From Sordaria brevicollis (lineage: Eukaryota; Ascomycota; Sordariomycetes; Sordariales; Sordariaceae), in contig JAUTDP010000004.1 of the NCBI GenBank assembly GCA_033439795.1, positions 1,922,001 to 1,986,000 on the forward strand: a stretch of 64,000 bases of DNA. Direction: 5' to 3'. Positions 22,814 to 32,652 of this stretch are shown one piece after another. A program made the translations under genes and the position numbers. The notes under the pieces were generated by a model. The model was not told where the DNA came from and did no database searches. It worked only from the letters and a program-made list of their open reading frames with translations. The stretch's first letter is position 1. Each line of letters begins with the position of its first letter.

Positions 22814-23918
22814 GATTGCGGATTGACGACGGGACTCGATTCTCACGTGAAGACGCGACGGTGTGGTTGGGTATATGCCGTTGCGGTGGTAAGGCTGCTG
22901 GCTGGGGGAGTCGAGTTCGTCAGTCGTGGAGGACTTTACAACTTTTCGCAGACTGAATTCTCTCGCTTCGTTTGTGGGCACCGCTGGCTGGTGGCTTGCA
23001 CTGGGGTGTCCTGCCGGAAACAGAAACAGAATTGCAGTGCCAGCAAAGACTGTTTGCCGGCGGCTGGCAGGTGGCCGTTCAAAGAAACCGAGTGGTGGTC
23101 TGTGCTTTGGAGCGGTTAAGCTGTGACTTTGTCTTTAAGAAAGAGACGTACCGCAAATGTACCTCTCACTTTTCAGCTGCGAGGGACAGAGAGGGACAGT
23201 GCTTGCTCAGGAACTGCCACACTGCCGACTGTGTGGTCTCTCACAGCTCAACCCCACTGACGAACTTTTGGCCCACTTGGACATCTCGAAGACTTCTGCG
23301 ATGATGGAGTCTGGGGAGAGCATCCACTCTTGACGATTTCCTCATGATGCGGAGAATGTTGACCGGTGGCAGCTCGAATTCTGAAAACACGCTGTTTTGT
23401 AAACCACGAAATTCAAAAGTTGCGAGAGCACTCAACCTTCATGAGCAACCCCTCTTTCATCACCCCGCGCCCTCTTCAGTGGTGGTCGCCAACTCGCCCT
23501 GGTGGTGATGCGTGATTCGACATCAAGCAGGCAACATCCCACGCTTCCCCCACGCCGAACCTAGTTTCGCTCCTCGGCTTTCGAGTTCACGCCATCTTTA
23601 AATCCACGACACCGGCACTTCTTTTCGATTCTCACTTGGACCCTTCTCACTTTCAACTTCTACCGGCTCACTTACTTCAATGTACACCTGAGCTCGACAC
23701 TCAAAAACAAAGCCTAAGTCTATTCTACCAGGTATCGATGCATTTAAGCATGTCTCTATCATCATCAAAGTCATCATAGTTCCTTCGATGCTGGGTTATC
23801 GCCTTGTTACCGTTACCGTCAGTTCCATCCCAAACGCCAATATCAACGCCCAAACTTTTCCCAAGTCTCAACCGTTATGTCCAGCGACCAGCACCGGAGA
23901 CAGGTACCTTCCGGCACC
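22814..23918. other. Promoter region of eIF3h and 3' region of the UPF0643 gene
   Basis: About 1.1 kb without a supported gene. Overlapping short frames around 22823-23304 lack motifs and compete with each other. The stretch should hold the eIF3h promoter on the right side of its start codon and the 3' untranslated region of the next minus-strand gene. Confidence 0.5.
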
Positions 23919-24665
23919 TCACTTCCACTCGGTGAGATCCCAGCTCTCAACATTGTCTCGAATCGTCAACCGATGGCGGTCGATCTGCCAGAATGAGTAA
24001 AGCGACCTGGTCGCTCCGGCAGCTTTGCGATGCGCGGGGCCAGTGCCTCCCTTTTTCGCATCTTCTGGAGATCTCCATATGCAAGTTGCCAGATTGCGAC
24101 GCTCATCATTGGGCGTACCGAACCAGTACCTTCATGGGTCATGTCAGCATATTCGTTGGCAAAGACGGACATCTTATAATTGTCAGAGCACTCACTTCAA
24201 GAACCCGCCACTCGCCGTGGCCTCGGCATGGGCAGCCTTATCCAGCTCACCCAGATCCGCATAGTTCTCAACTGTCGATGCAAACACTTGCGACCGGAAA
24301 GCGACAACAAAGAAGGAAGTTTCCTTCCACGCGTGGTTACGTTTTCGCGTGAGTGCGCAGACGTTGTCGATGATCTGGTCCCAGTTGAAGGTGTCGCGGT
24401 ATGGCGCAGTTGCGTAGTCTTCGCGGAGGCACGTCAACTGAGTCAGGGCAAGTGCCAAAATCTGGTTCTCCGGGTCGAGGGTGGTGAGGTCCAGGAGGTG
24501 TTGTTGCTCGGTGTAGGGTGATACTACAATGTATCGGTCCTTGTCTGGGATCTGTTCGGGTGTGGTTTGGATCTCAACTTCGGAGATAGTGCTGGAAGTC
24601 TTTCCAACGTGGGCCGGGACATGCTTGGCCACAGCTACGCTGACGGGACCTTGGGATATGGCCAT
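23919..24665 (-). CDS. UPF0643-family protein, 226 aa, one intron
   Basis: Function unknown. The sequence resembles, from memory, the fungal UPF0643 family. Exon 1 is 24665-24196; a 66-base intron (24130-24195; GTGAGT donor, GCTGAC branch site, GAAG acceptor) is followed by exon 2 to a TGA at 23919. The splice forms a lysine codon and yields the sequence KYWFGTPNDERRNLATCIW. An unspliced message would stop at once with TGA. The first ~45 residues look flexible; the rest is one compact domain with many conserved-looking aromatic residues (RDTFNWDQI, AWKETSFFVVAF, LYSFWQIDR). No signal peptide, membrane segment or known catalytic motif is visible. The C-terminal WRSPEDA...GPAHRKAAGATRS block resembles a small ligand-binding fold, but that is only an impression. 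Confidence 0.85.
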
Positions 24666-25320
24666 CTTGTTGAAAAGGGACGGCTAGGAAGATGCAATGA
24701 AGGATATGGGCGAATGCAACGATATTGCCTAAGGACAAGGACTTTGGGGTTGCGAAAGAGAAGGCTTGTTTGGAGTTCAACCACGTCGGATTCGAGGCAG
24801 TCTATATACTGCTTGATGGACCTTCTCGGCTAAGGTACCCAATGACTCCAAGGAGATGAGATATGACGGCTGGGGTCTTGGAAGGATGGGCGCTCAGGTT
24901 GAGGTAGGTGTCTGCGATTGCAAAAAGGATGGACTAATAGGGATGAACAGGCACGAACATGTCACAAACTCTGGTGACATACCGCTCTCAAATCGCGAGT
25001 TCATATGAATGACATACTCGAAGGGGGTTGCGGCCGACCGCGCCAGTCAGTTATTACGACAATGCGCATGCACAAATGCTGATCGCGCAATCGGTCACAA
25101 GGGTGGTGCCATATCAAAGACCCCCAAGCCATACTTGGGCGGATCCTTCATTTGGTCATCATAACCAAAGAAAATTCCGAGTGAAACAAATTGCACATCA
25201 CTTTTGGATTACTCCTGTTTGGAAAGTCTGAAAGGGACGATGGGATTGTGTCGGGAAGAGTAGGCGATGTTGGGGTTCCCATCCATTCTGGCGCTTCACC
25301 GCTGACTTGAGCCGGGATGG
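24666..25320. other. Intergenic region left of the DNA transposon
   Basis: Gene-free. It contains the promoter of the UPF0643 gene at its left end and the insertion flank of the transposon at its right end. A 10-base sequence GATGGGATTG occurs here at 25239-25248 and again in the same direction at 29795-29804, just outside the right end of the transposon. Confidence 0.55.
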
Positions 25321-25379
25321 CCGCTGTGTGTTGAAAACGAGGTGTCAGTCCCCACTTTGCACGGGCACCCCCCTTTACA
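25321..25379 (+). repeat. Left terminal inverted repeat of the DNA transposon
   Basis: Begins CCGCTGTGTGTTGAAAACG and ends CACCCCCCTTTACA. It matches the reverse complement of 29724-29782 at 58 of 59 positions; the visible difference is A versus T at the seventeenth base. Outside it, a further five of eight bases also match, so the true end may lie a few bases to the left. Confidence 0.9.
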
Positions 25380-25486
25380 GACACACACGTAAAATCTGTT
25401 CATACGTGACAACCCCAAACCTTCGAACTCCCATATTATCACCAAATCTGAGGGTATTTACATTCTGATTACTGCTCTGAGCTCGT

Positions 25487-28278
25487 ATGGATACCCCGCG
25501 TCGTTCAAGATCAATACTGAGGGATCCCAGTCAACCCGCTAGTCCATTCAGAGTCCGCTTTGCACCTGGCACCGCTGCCCCCGCTCCCGCCATGCCTCCC
25601 AAAAAACGCGCCGCCGACGACAACGACAACAACGATGACAACCGCCGACGTTCGAGGCGGCTGTCACAGCCCAGCGCCCGCTTAAGAGAGATCAATGCCG
25701 AGTTTGAAAGCGGAGGAGAACAGGAGCGAGACGATGGGGACGGGGATGGGGATGACGAGAGGACCCCAGGAAGACCAGCGCCTACTCGAGCCCCCCGCAT
25801 TGTTCTCAAGAATAATAACAAGAATAAAAAAACGACCGTCAAATTGAAGAGGAGCACTACTGCTGGCAAGCAGCCTACCCAGCGTACCACATCTAGCTTG
25901 AAGGTCAAGCTCAAGGCACCCGCTCCCTCCTCTTCGACCGCCCCCCCTCCTCGACCTCAACCTCGTCGTCCTCGATCAGCCTCCAACGCAAGCGCAAGCA
26001 CGGCCAACGGCATAACAGAGGAGGAGGACCACGATGAACAGCAAGAAGACCAACAAGAAGATCAACAAGACGAGGTCGAGATCATCAAGGTGACACCTCG
26101 CGCCGCGCCCTCTCCTCGGTCCCCTCGTGTTGCCAGAAAATCGCGCAAGTCAGCCTCGGTTCCCCCAGCGCCGCCGCCGATTCCAGATTTTCTGAATATC
26201 CTATTCACATACAATGCTCAGTGGGTGGCGGATATACAATTCAACCGCCTGTCGGTCAAGCCTGGCAAACTGCCTACCCTCGTTTCGAACGACCGGGTCC
26301 CCGTCGAGAGAGATCCTGATGGCACCGTCAATGCCGATGACGATTCTGGTACCCTTGGCCTCACTCTGTTGGGTCGAGTGCGAGAGGTCGAGAATGGTAT
26401 CATGGATGCTGCCCGCAACGAGTGCGAGCTCTTGGGTATGGATCCCACCATCTCTGTACAATACGCAGACTGGTCGGCTGGTATACTGGAGACAGCCAGG
26501 AACAGGAAAGGCACGACGCTATTCCAACTACGCGTTTTGCCTAAGAAGGATGACCCAGTTACACCGTTTGGGTTTTGTGATACCGCCAGAGTGCTGCGCA
26601 GCCTGCTTGAGGAGCCCGCTGAGCGGTATTTTATCACGGTTACTGCCCACCTTCGTATAACTGGGGGATTCCAGCAGCGGCAAAGCACTGTTTCTGTTAT
26701 GGGCACACCAACACCTTCTAGAGTCACCTCTTTTACTGAAAAGCTCGCGCAGTCACAGTCACGGTCGCAGTCACAACCTCGCCAACTCTCCTCCTTGCGC
26801 CAGTCCTCTACACCTGCCACGCCCACCATCGCCGGCTCCAGCACTCCTGTCAGTAGCTCCAGACAGTCGACCGCACCTGCCAGCACTTCCAAACAATCCG
26901 TCAAATCGAACAAGAAGAAGACCACGACCAACTCGATGGTGGAGGAGCTCATGGCGCGCCGCGCACGCGATCGTGAGGAGGCACGCCAGGGCAAAGAACG
27001 GGTTACTCTAATATATGAAGATCTGGGCAAGGCATGGGGATGTGATAAGGGTCGCGAGTGTAAAAACTACCGCAAAGGCAACGAGTATCACTGGTGTTTT
27101 CTTTTTCCCAACTCAAAACACCACTACCCATTAACCCCAAGAGACCTCATCGACTGGGCACACGCCATTGCTCACAAGCGCGCCACCACAAACCAGCCTC
27201 CAGCCTCCATCACAGGGCGTTGGTTCGACTCTAAACACGAGTCCTCCTCCTCATCCTCCGGCACGCAAATGATTCAGCAGTCGAATCTACAGCCATTTCA
27301 ACAGTTTCTGCCATATGGCGCACCGGGGTCGAAGCGCGGTGGCGGTGGGGTGGGATATATGCCCATGCCCCAAGTTTTCAACATCAGTCTCCAGAACGGT
27401 CACCAGGGTAGTAACAATGGTAACACGCTGCCAGCTACGGCCCCTATAACCTTCACTGACGTTAGCAATATGGGTATGGGTAATATGGGCAATATGGGTA
27501 TGGTAGCTGAGCCTACCTTACCTACCTTGCCCACCGCGACCGCGACCAGCTCCCGCGCTGGCAGCAGTCGAGTTGGTGACAACGACCCTCTACCCTCCTC
27601 CCCTCCACCCTCATCACCGCCAAACAAACCATCAGAGTCCCTTGTCACCGACTTCATGAAGCAGTTGATATTTCGACACGCGCCCAGAACCAACGAAAAC
27701 CAGGGTTTGCGTGACGCGCTGTTCAGTATCCAAAAATCCCTCATATCCGGTCGGCTCTCCCTCCACCACGCGCGCGACCTCCCCAAGCAGTGGTATCTTG
27801 CTCATGGAGTTGATGAGGGTATCTATATGGTAATCAAGAAAGGGATCAAAGAATTTCTCCATCTCGAGAGGGATTATATACAGCGGTCGTCGTCACCACC
27901 ACCACCACCACCACCACCACCGCAGGCGGCACCAGCTCCCAAGCAACAGGCTCCAGCACCCCCGCCACCCGAAACCATAGATCCCAAGTTATTATCACAA
28001 GGTAAACCCCATCCGTTTTTTTGATCTATAGCATTTGCTAACAGCCGTGTTCACCAGACTCGTCCATCCCCCAAGACTCGCTTTGGCAAGACGTTCATAA
28101 CCACCGCGGCCCACCCCCCATCGAACAGAACGACGATCAAGAACAAGAAGATGACGACGACACCATCTATACCAGCTTCATCAACGATGATGAGGAGACC
28201 AATCCGGATGATGGCCCGCGTACCGACTACGACGACGACGAGACTGCGACTGAGGCTGATGATGATGACGAGCTTTGA
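25487..28278 (+). CDS. Transposon-encoded protein of unknown function, 911 aa, one intron
   Basis: I do not recognise this family. Exon 1 is 25487-28001; a 56-base intron (28002-28057, with a GCTAAC branch site) leads to exon 2 ending in TGA at 28278. Residues 1-245 are basic, Pro/Ser/Arg-rich and low in complexity, with likely nuclear localisation runs (PKKRAADD, RRRSRRL) and an acidic Gln/Glu patch near 180-200. A globular part follows at about 245-400. Another Ser/Gln/Thr-rich linker leads to a Cys/His cluster (C519, C525, H535, C537, H545, H546) that could bind zinc. A helical part lies at about 720-800, then a poly-Pro run, and the C-terminus is strongly acidic. It lies inside the inverted repeats, convergent with the transposase, and could be a DNA-binding or regulatory partner of it. 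That is inference from position and composition. Confidence 0.8.
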
Positions 28279-28480
28279 GGGATTTTTTTACACAAGAGGG
28301 GGATTCTACACTTCGATCTATTATTACAGATAATAATACTTTTACACTTCTGATGGCAGATTTGGCACTTTTGGCACGTCTGGTACATCTTACACCTTGC
28401 GGGTTTTTTTTTTCGTAACTCGACAACGGTCGACTTTGAGCATGTTCAAAACAGTACATCTACCATACAAAACAACATCC

Positions 28481-29602
28481 TTATGCGACTGTTCCCGTCG
28501 TTGTCAACTCGTGCAGCTGGTCCCCATACAACGCAACGTAGTCTTTTTCACGGTTATCGACGTCGTCACGGAATGGCACGTTTGCCTGGCGGTAGTGCCC
28601 GCGTATGGCATCGACCCGCTGCCCTACCTCCCTCGCAACCCCCTCCAAGAACGCCTTAAACTCTTCATTGCTCAGCGTATCACCGCCAGCGTGTTGGTAT
28701 TGCCGTCGTATACAGGCCTTCACATCACTGAAGTATGCCTCGATGGGGTTGAAGTCTGGTGAATATGGCGGCAAGAACCATAACAGCACACCTCTGTTGT
28801 CGCATGCGGTCTTGATGGCGGGGTCCTTGTGCCATGATGCGTTATCCATCACCAATATACTATAACGACCAGGGAACGGGTTCATCTTAGGCAACACCTC
28901 CTCCTCCAACCAAGCAATAAAACCGGTCGTATCTGTTGCTCCCTTATAACACAACACGTCGATGAGGCCATCCACAGTTATTGCTGGCAATAGATGGAAC
29001 CGTTTCCCCCTGGTGAGCGCACTCTCTGCAACTGGTGCCATACCCTTTGGTGCCCATCCAGTACGACGAGCACCGTCCCTCTTATCAACACCAGACTCGT
29101 CACAGAACACGTACATCTCTGCTGAAAACGTGGAAACCTTCCTCAACCAGTCTAACCGCAATGGCTCGCTGCGCTGGGAAGCCTTGTGCGCCATCCTCTT
29201 GTTGGTCCATTCAGAAGCCTTCAATTGCTTTGATATGGCGCTCGTTGATACATGTATGTCCATTTCAGTGGCCAGATAGTACTGTATCTCATCGAGGTAT
29301 AAATCGGGCTTGTGGCGAAGGAGCTCGAGAACTTCCTGTACGACCAACAGTTAGATACCATACCAGGGTACTCAAAGTCTACAGCCATTGCTCACCTCCA
29401 TGACCGCTGGCGTCAATATTATTGCGTTATATTTCGAGTTACTCTGGGGGTATAATTTGCCGGTGGTATCGAAGTTTCGTTTTAACCTCCAGATTTGGCG
29501 CTCGCTCATGCCAACGGATTGCGCGATTTGACGTGGATGCTCGCCAGCCGTCAGCATCATGTAGATACTTTGGCGCTGCCTCTTATTACTGCGTGTTCTC
29601 AT
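28481..29602 (-). CDS. Tc1/mariner-type DD34E transposase, 353 aa, one intron, apparently intact
   Basis: Cuts and rejoins the transposon ends in the nucleus. Exon 1 (29602-29396) encodes an N-terminal helix-turn-helix, QIAQSVGMSERQIWRLKRNF. A 60-base intron (29336-29395; GTGAGC donor, TCTAAC branch site, TACAG acceptor) leads to exon 2, ending with TAA at 28481. The frame upstream of 29602 starts at a non-ATG codon, so I chose the first ATG. A second winged-helix-like part follows at residues about 70-125. The DDE catalytic core shows D148 (FCDESG), D233 (VMDNASWH) and E268 (DFNPIE), the last two separated by 34 residues, plus the typical LPPYSPDFNPIE block. No frameshift, stop or RIP-type mutation is visible, so it is potentially active. 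It is oriented toward the 911-residue gene; about 200 bases separate their stops. Confidence 0.92.
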
Positions 29603-29723
29603 GGCTATACCGATTATACATCGCGAGAGCTTCAAAATCCGACCAAAACCAGCAGATTTGGCAGTAAAACCGCGGAGATATTCAACTTTTACGATTCACG
29701 ATGTCTGTTTTGATGTGGTGTTG

Positions 29724-29782
29724 TGTAAAGGGGGGTGCCCGTGCAAAGTGGGGACTGACACCTCGATTTCAACACACAGCGG
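29724..29782 (-). repeat. Right terminal inverted repeat of the DNA transposon
   Basis: Reverse complement of the left end at 25321-25379 with one mismatch over 59 positions. It lies about 120 bases upstream of the transposase start codon, so it may overlap the promoter of that gene. Confidence 0.9.
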
Positions 29783-30433
29783 TCTCCCCGCGATGATGGG
29801 ATTGCAATTGCGAATCTGTCAGCAGCGCAAACCATCAACAATAATCAGGCACACAAAACGAAAAAAACATGGCAGTTCCGCGATTCCGACCTTTTCTTTA
29901 TCTCGATTTCCAATGGAATCCTTTGTGGTTCCGACTCGAGTCCAAACCCAATTCAAACTTTAGCCGGCCCAGACAATGTGACAAGACTCAGCATGTCACT
30001 TACTTCAACAAATGGAATCGCAACGCGCAATTGGTCAACAATATCCGAAACCTCAGTCGATAAGGGGCGATTTTTGAGTCATGGAACCTCCGACAGCGGC
30101 TTGACGCACTTTGTTCTTGGCCATCAGATTTGATCGAGGTCTTGCACGTTTATGCGGTGTTGCGTTGCGCGGCTAACGGCCAATTCGGGATTCGGACCGG
30201 CCACGGACATCAGATAAGACCGGGACGGAATTGAGCCGGGATACCAAATGGAGAAGTTGAGCCTTGTCCGGCAATATTCCAACGTCAATCTCCTTGACCA
30301 GGGCTGGAACCATGGAAGTGCAGTCCGCGTGGATAACGTTCTCAGAAATATCTGGTTCCTGAATTGCTCCAAACTGACACCTTCATAGATAACATAGATA
30401 CCAGATACCAGCCTCCCATCCGGAACCTCTCTA
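29783..30433. other. Intergenic region right of the DNA transposon
   Basis: No gene is supported. The stretch carries the transposon insertion flank at its left end and the 3' untranslated region of the mitochondrial carrier gene at its right end. Base composition is ordinary; there is no sign of RIP spreading out from the element. Confidence 0.5.
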
Positions 30434-31664
30434 TCACTCTTGTTTCAACCACACCTTGGCGACCTCATACGACCCGAGATACAACCCGCTGCCGAACGCC
30501 GCCCACGTCGTGCGCAACGCGCCGCCTCGAAACAATCCTCGGATGCCTCGTTCCCGAAATATCTCCTTTGCGACCTCGAATCCGCTTCTGCTTCCACTTT
30601 GCTGTCCTCGACCTTTCGCAATATCCTTCTCAACAGCCGATTCTGGCTGTTTCTCCCCCGCCGCCAGCATCATCCTCGTCTTGACCACATCCGTCGGAGT
30701 CGTCACAAACGCTGCTAGCGATCCCGATACTGCCGCGCTAAGTCCCGTGACTACGCCCGTCTCGACCAGACTTCTTCTTCCTCCGTCGTTCCCTCCCCTT
30801 GCCTTTTGTCGTTTTCGATCCCTCCCTTCCCAAATCATTTTCCGCACCCCCTCAAACAACGGAAACTGCAACGCCGTAAAAGGCAGATTCCTCGCCGCCA
30901 GCGCCGTGTACCCCGAAAATAACCTCCTTGCCACACCTTCTGAGCCGCCGTGGCGGACCATGTTCAGCGCTTCAAGCGAGGTCGATTTTCCATGACTGGA
31001 AGAAGACTGGCGAAGCATTTGCGCGTTTTGCTTAATCACCTCTGCTGGAGTTAAGACTAAGCAGGAGGCTAGTTCTGCACCGGCAGAAGCTAGGGAGTGG
31101 GTGATTGCTATTGGGATTGAGGAAGGGAGGGTGGAAGACAAAAGGGATTTGGAGGATTCGTAGGTGTAGAAGAAGACGCCGGCTTTTTTTGGTCGCATTG
31201 TTAGTACCAGTAGGTTATGAAGGGCAGGCGGGCGAGTTTAGGTGAGTTCCGGTGAGATAGGTGAGGTAGGTAAGGTAAGTAAAGTAGGTCATGCATGACC
31301 TGAAGGAGGATGAAAATAAGGAGGGGAGGGGAGGTAAGAAAAAAAGCTAACCAGCAGGCAGCGTAGCGAAAATCACACTCCCTATCCCCTGATATAGTCC
31401 CTTGAACAGCGCTCTTTTGGGCGGTTGGACACCCAGAGTACCCTTTATTATCGTCGAGCCTGACTTTTGAGTTTTAGAAGCGTAGACATCTTGGTAGTCC
31501 CGGCTTTGGATGCGGGTTTTGATGGTGTCGAGGGGGTAGACGAGGAGGTCGACTGTGAATGCTGCTATTGAGCCGGCCTGGTTATGTGAGCTTTGAGTAG
31601 CGAGTTAATGAGATTAAGATGTAAGTCTTACGATCAATACTTGGTGAGCGGCGCTGTCGCCCAT
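30434..31664 (-). CDS. PET8: Mitochondrial carrier, S-adenosylmethionine (Pet8/SLC25A26)-like, 335 aa, two introns
   Basis: Predicted to exchange S-adenosylmethionine across the inner mitochondrial membrane. The symbol is that of the closest yeast relative, judged by motif likeness. Exons on the minus strand: 31664-31632, 31577-31352, 31182-30434. The second join sits after a perfect ACTAAC branch site and gives LPAAGVFFYTYESSK. Three carrier repeats are visible: PLDTIK (26-31), PAEVIK (132-137) and PTDVVK (249-254). The PAEVIKQ form in repeat 2 and the NLPFTALQFPLFE stretch following it are characteristic of SAM carriers, as I remember them. A polar insertion with SKTQKSGST near residue 45 and a Lys/Arg/Gly-rich loop near 208-222 make it longer than Pet8. 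An ATG in the third exon would give a truncated carrier without repeat 1 and is not the real start. Confidence 0.87.
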
Positions 31665-32652
31665 TTCTGATATCTTCCTGAGGATAAGGCGAGTGATGAA
31701 TGAAGTACAGGTAGCTTGAAGGGTGTCTGTTCAGGTGATGTGCAAGTAAACGCAACTGCTTTTTGTACTACCCGGCGCAAACACGTGAAAGATTCGAGAT
31801 GAGATGAAGAAAGTGTATTCTAGGCCCGGCCCGAAGTTTAAGATCAACCAGTAATCATATGCAAAAAAGGGACTTGAGATGGGATCGTCAATTGACCCGA
31901 TGACATCATACGCCCCGAGCAATCGACTGCTGAGTCAGCCAAAAGAGGAAAGGAGGGTCGTGTAAGTGTTATTGTCGAAGAAGCCGCACCGCGTTTATCA
32001 ACAGACATTGAGAGACATAAATTATAGTAAATCGACCTTATGGATCCTTGATCTTTTGAATACCGACTTCAATATCTTGTTTGGACTTTTCTTCCCTTAA
32101 CAAGCCTGTGTCGCGGTTGCGACTGATGGAAGGCTACCTTAACGCCCTCCTTGAGCTCCATTCGGCCTTGGCCTCCCCGAGCAGCGAGCAATACCGAGCG
32201 AGATAGAAAGCCATGTATGTGAAGGGGTACTCGCAGAGCTGTGTGGACAGTTTCGACGTAGGCTGTGAATATATACTTTTTACGTAGATAAGTGGCGAGT
32301 TTCTGTCTTCTTTGCAAGGTGTACATATGAATTGTATGTGGTAGGCATTTTTCCCAGTTGGATGTATTTTGTAAAAGTTCGAAGGGCACAAAATCCCAGA
32401 CGGAGATTTTAACTGGACACGAAGCGAGACGGGCACATTAAAGAAATGTTTCACGAAAGTATAGAATGTTCTCAAGCAGATCTGATATCATTCCATTTTC
32501 TAACTCCTTTACTCCATCTTCACACCGTAAACCAAAACGTGTGATATCTTCGCAAACCAAGATTTCCTCATCCATTCATCATAACTTGAACATCATCACT
32601 CTATTCTATAACTTTTTTTTCTCAACATTTTACTTTCTTTGCAAACAACCGC
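31665..32652. other. Intergenic region between carrier and GlnRS genes
   Basis: About 1 kb without a supported gene. It should hold the carrier promoter (left part) and the 3' untranslated region of the glutaminyl-tRNA synthetase gene (right part, T-rich on the plus strand near 32600-32640). Short frames here carry no family signal. Confidence 0.5.

Larger units (their letters stand above)
25321..29782. mobile_element. Two-gene DNA transposon with 59-base terminal inverted repeats (Tc1/mariner-type transposase)
   Basis: Bases 25321-25379 and 29724-29782 are inverted copies of one another over 59 positions with a single mismatch. Between them are two convergent genes that nearly fill the space: an unknown 911-residue protein (+) starting about 107 bases inside the left end, and a DD34E transposase (-) starting about 120 bases inside the right end. 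Neither gene shows RIP: frames, introns, CA/TG dinucleotides and catalytic residues are intact. Flanking DNA does not show the TA duplication expected for Tc1/mariner elements immediately outside the repeats. A DNA transposon named Sly1-1 has been described from the N. crassa laboratory strain; this element may be the same one, which I cannot check here. Confidence 0.85.

Noticed and set aside
30434..31198. A short carrier starting at an ATG near 31198
   Set aside because: That ATG lies inside the intron between a perfect branch site and the acceptor; splicing to upstream exons restores the first carrier repeat PLDTIK.
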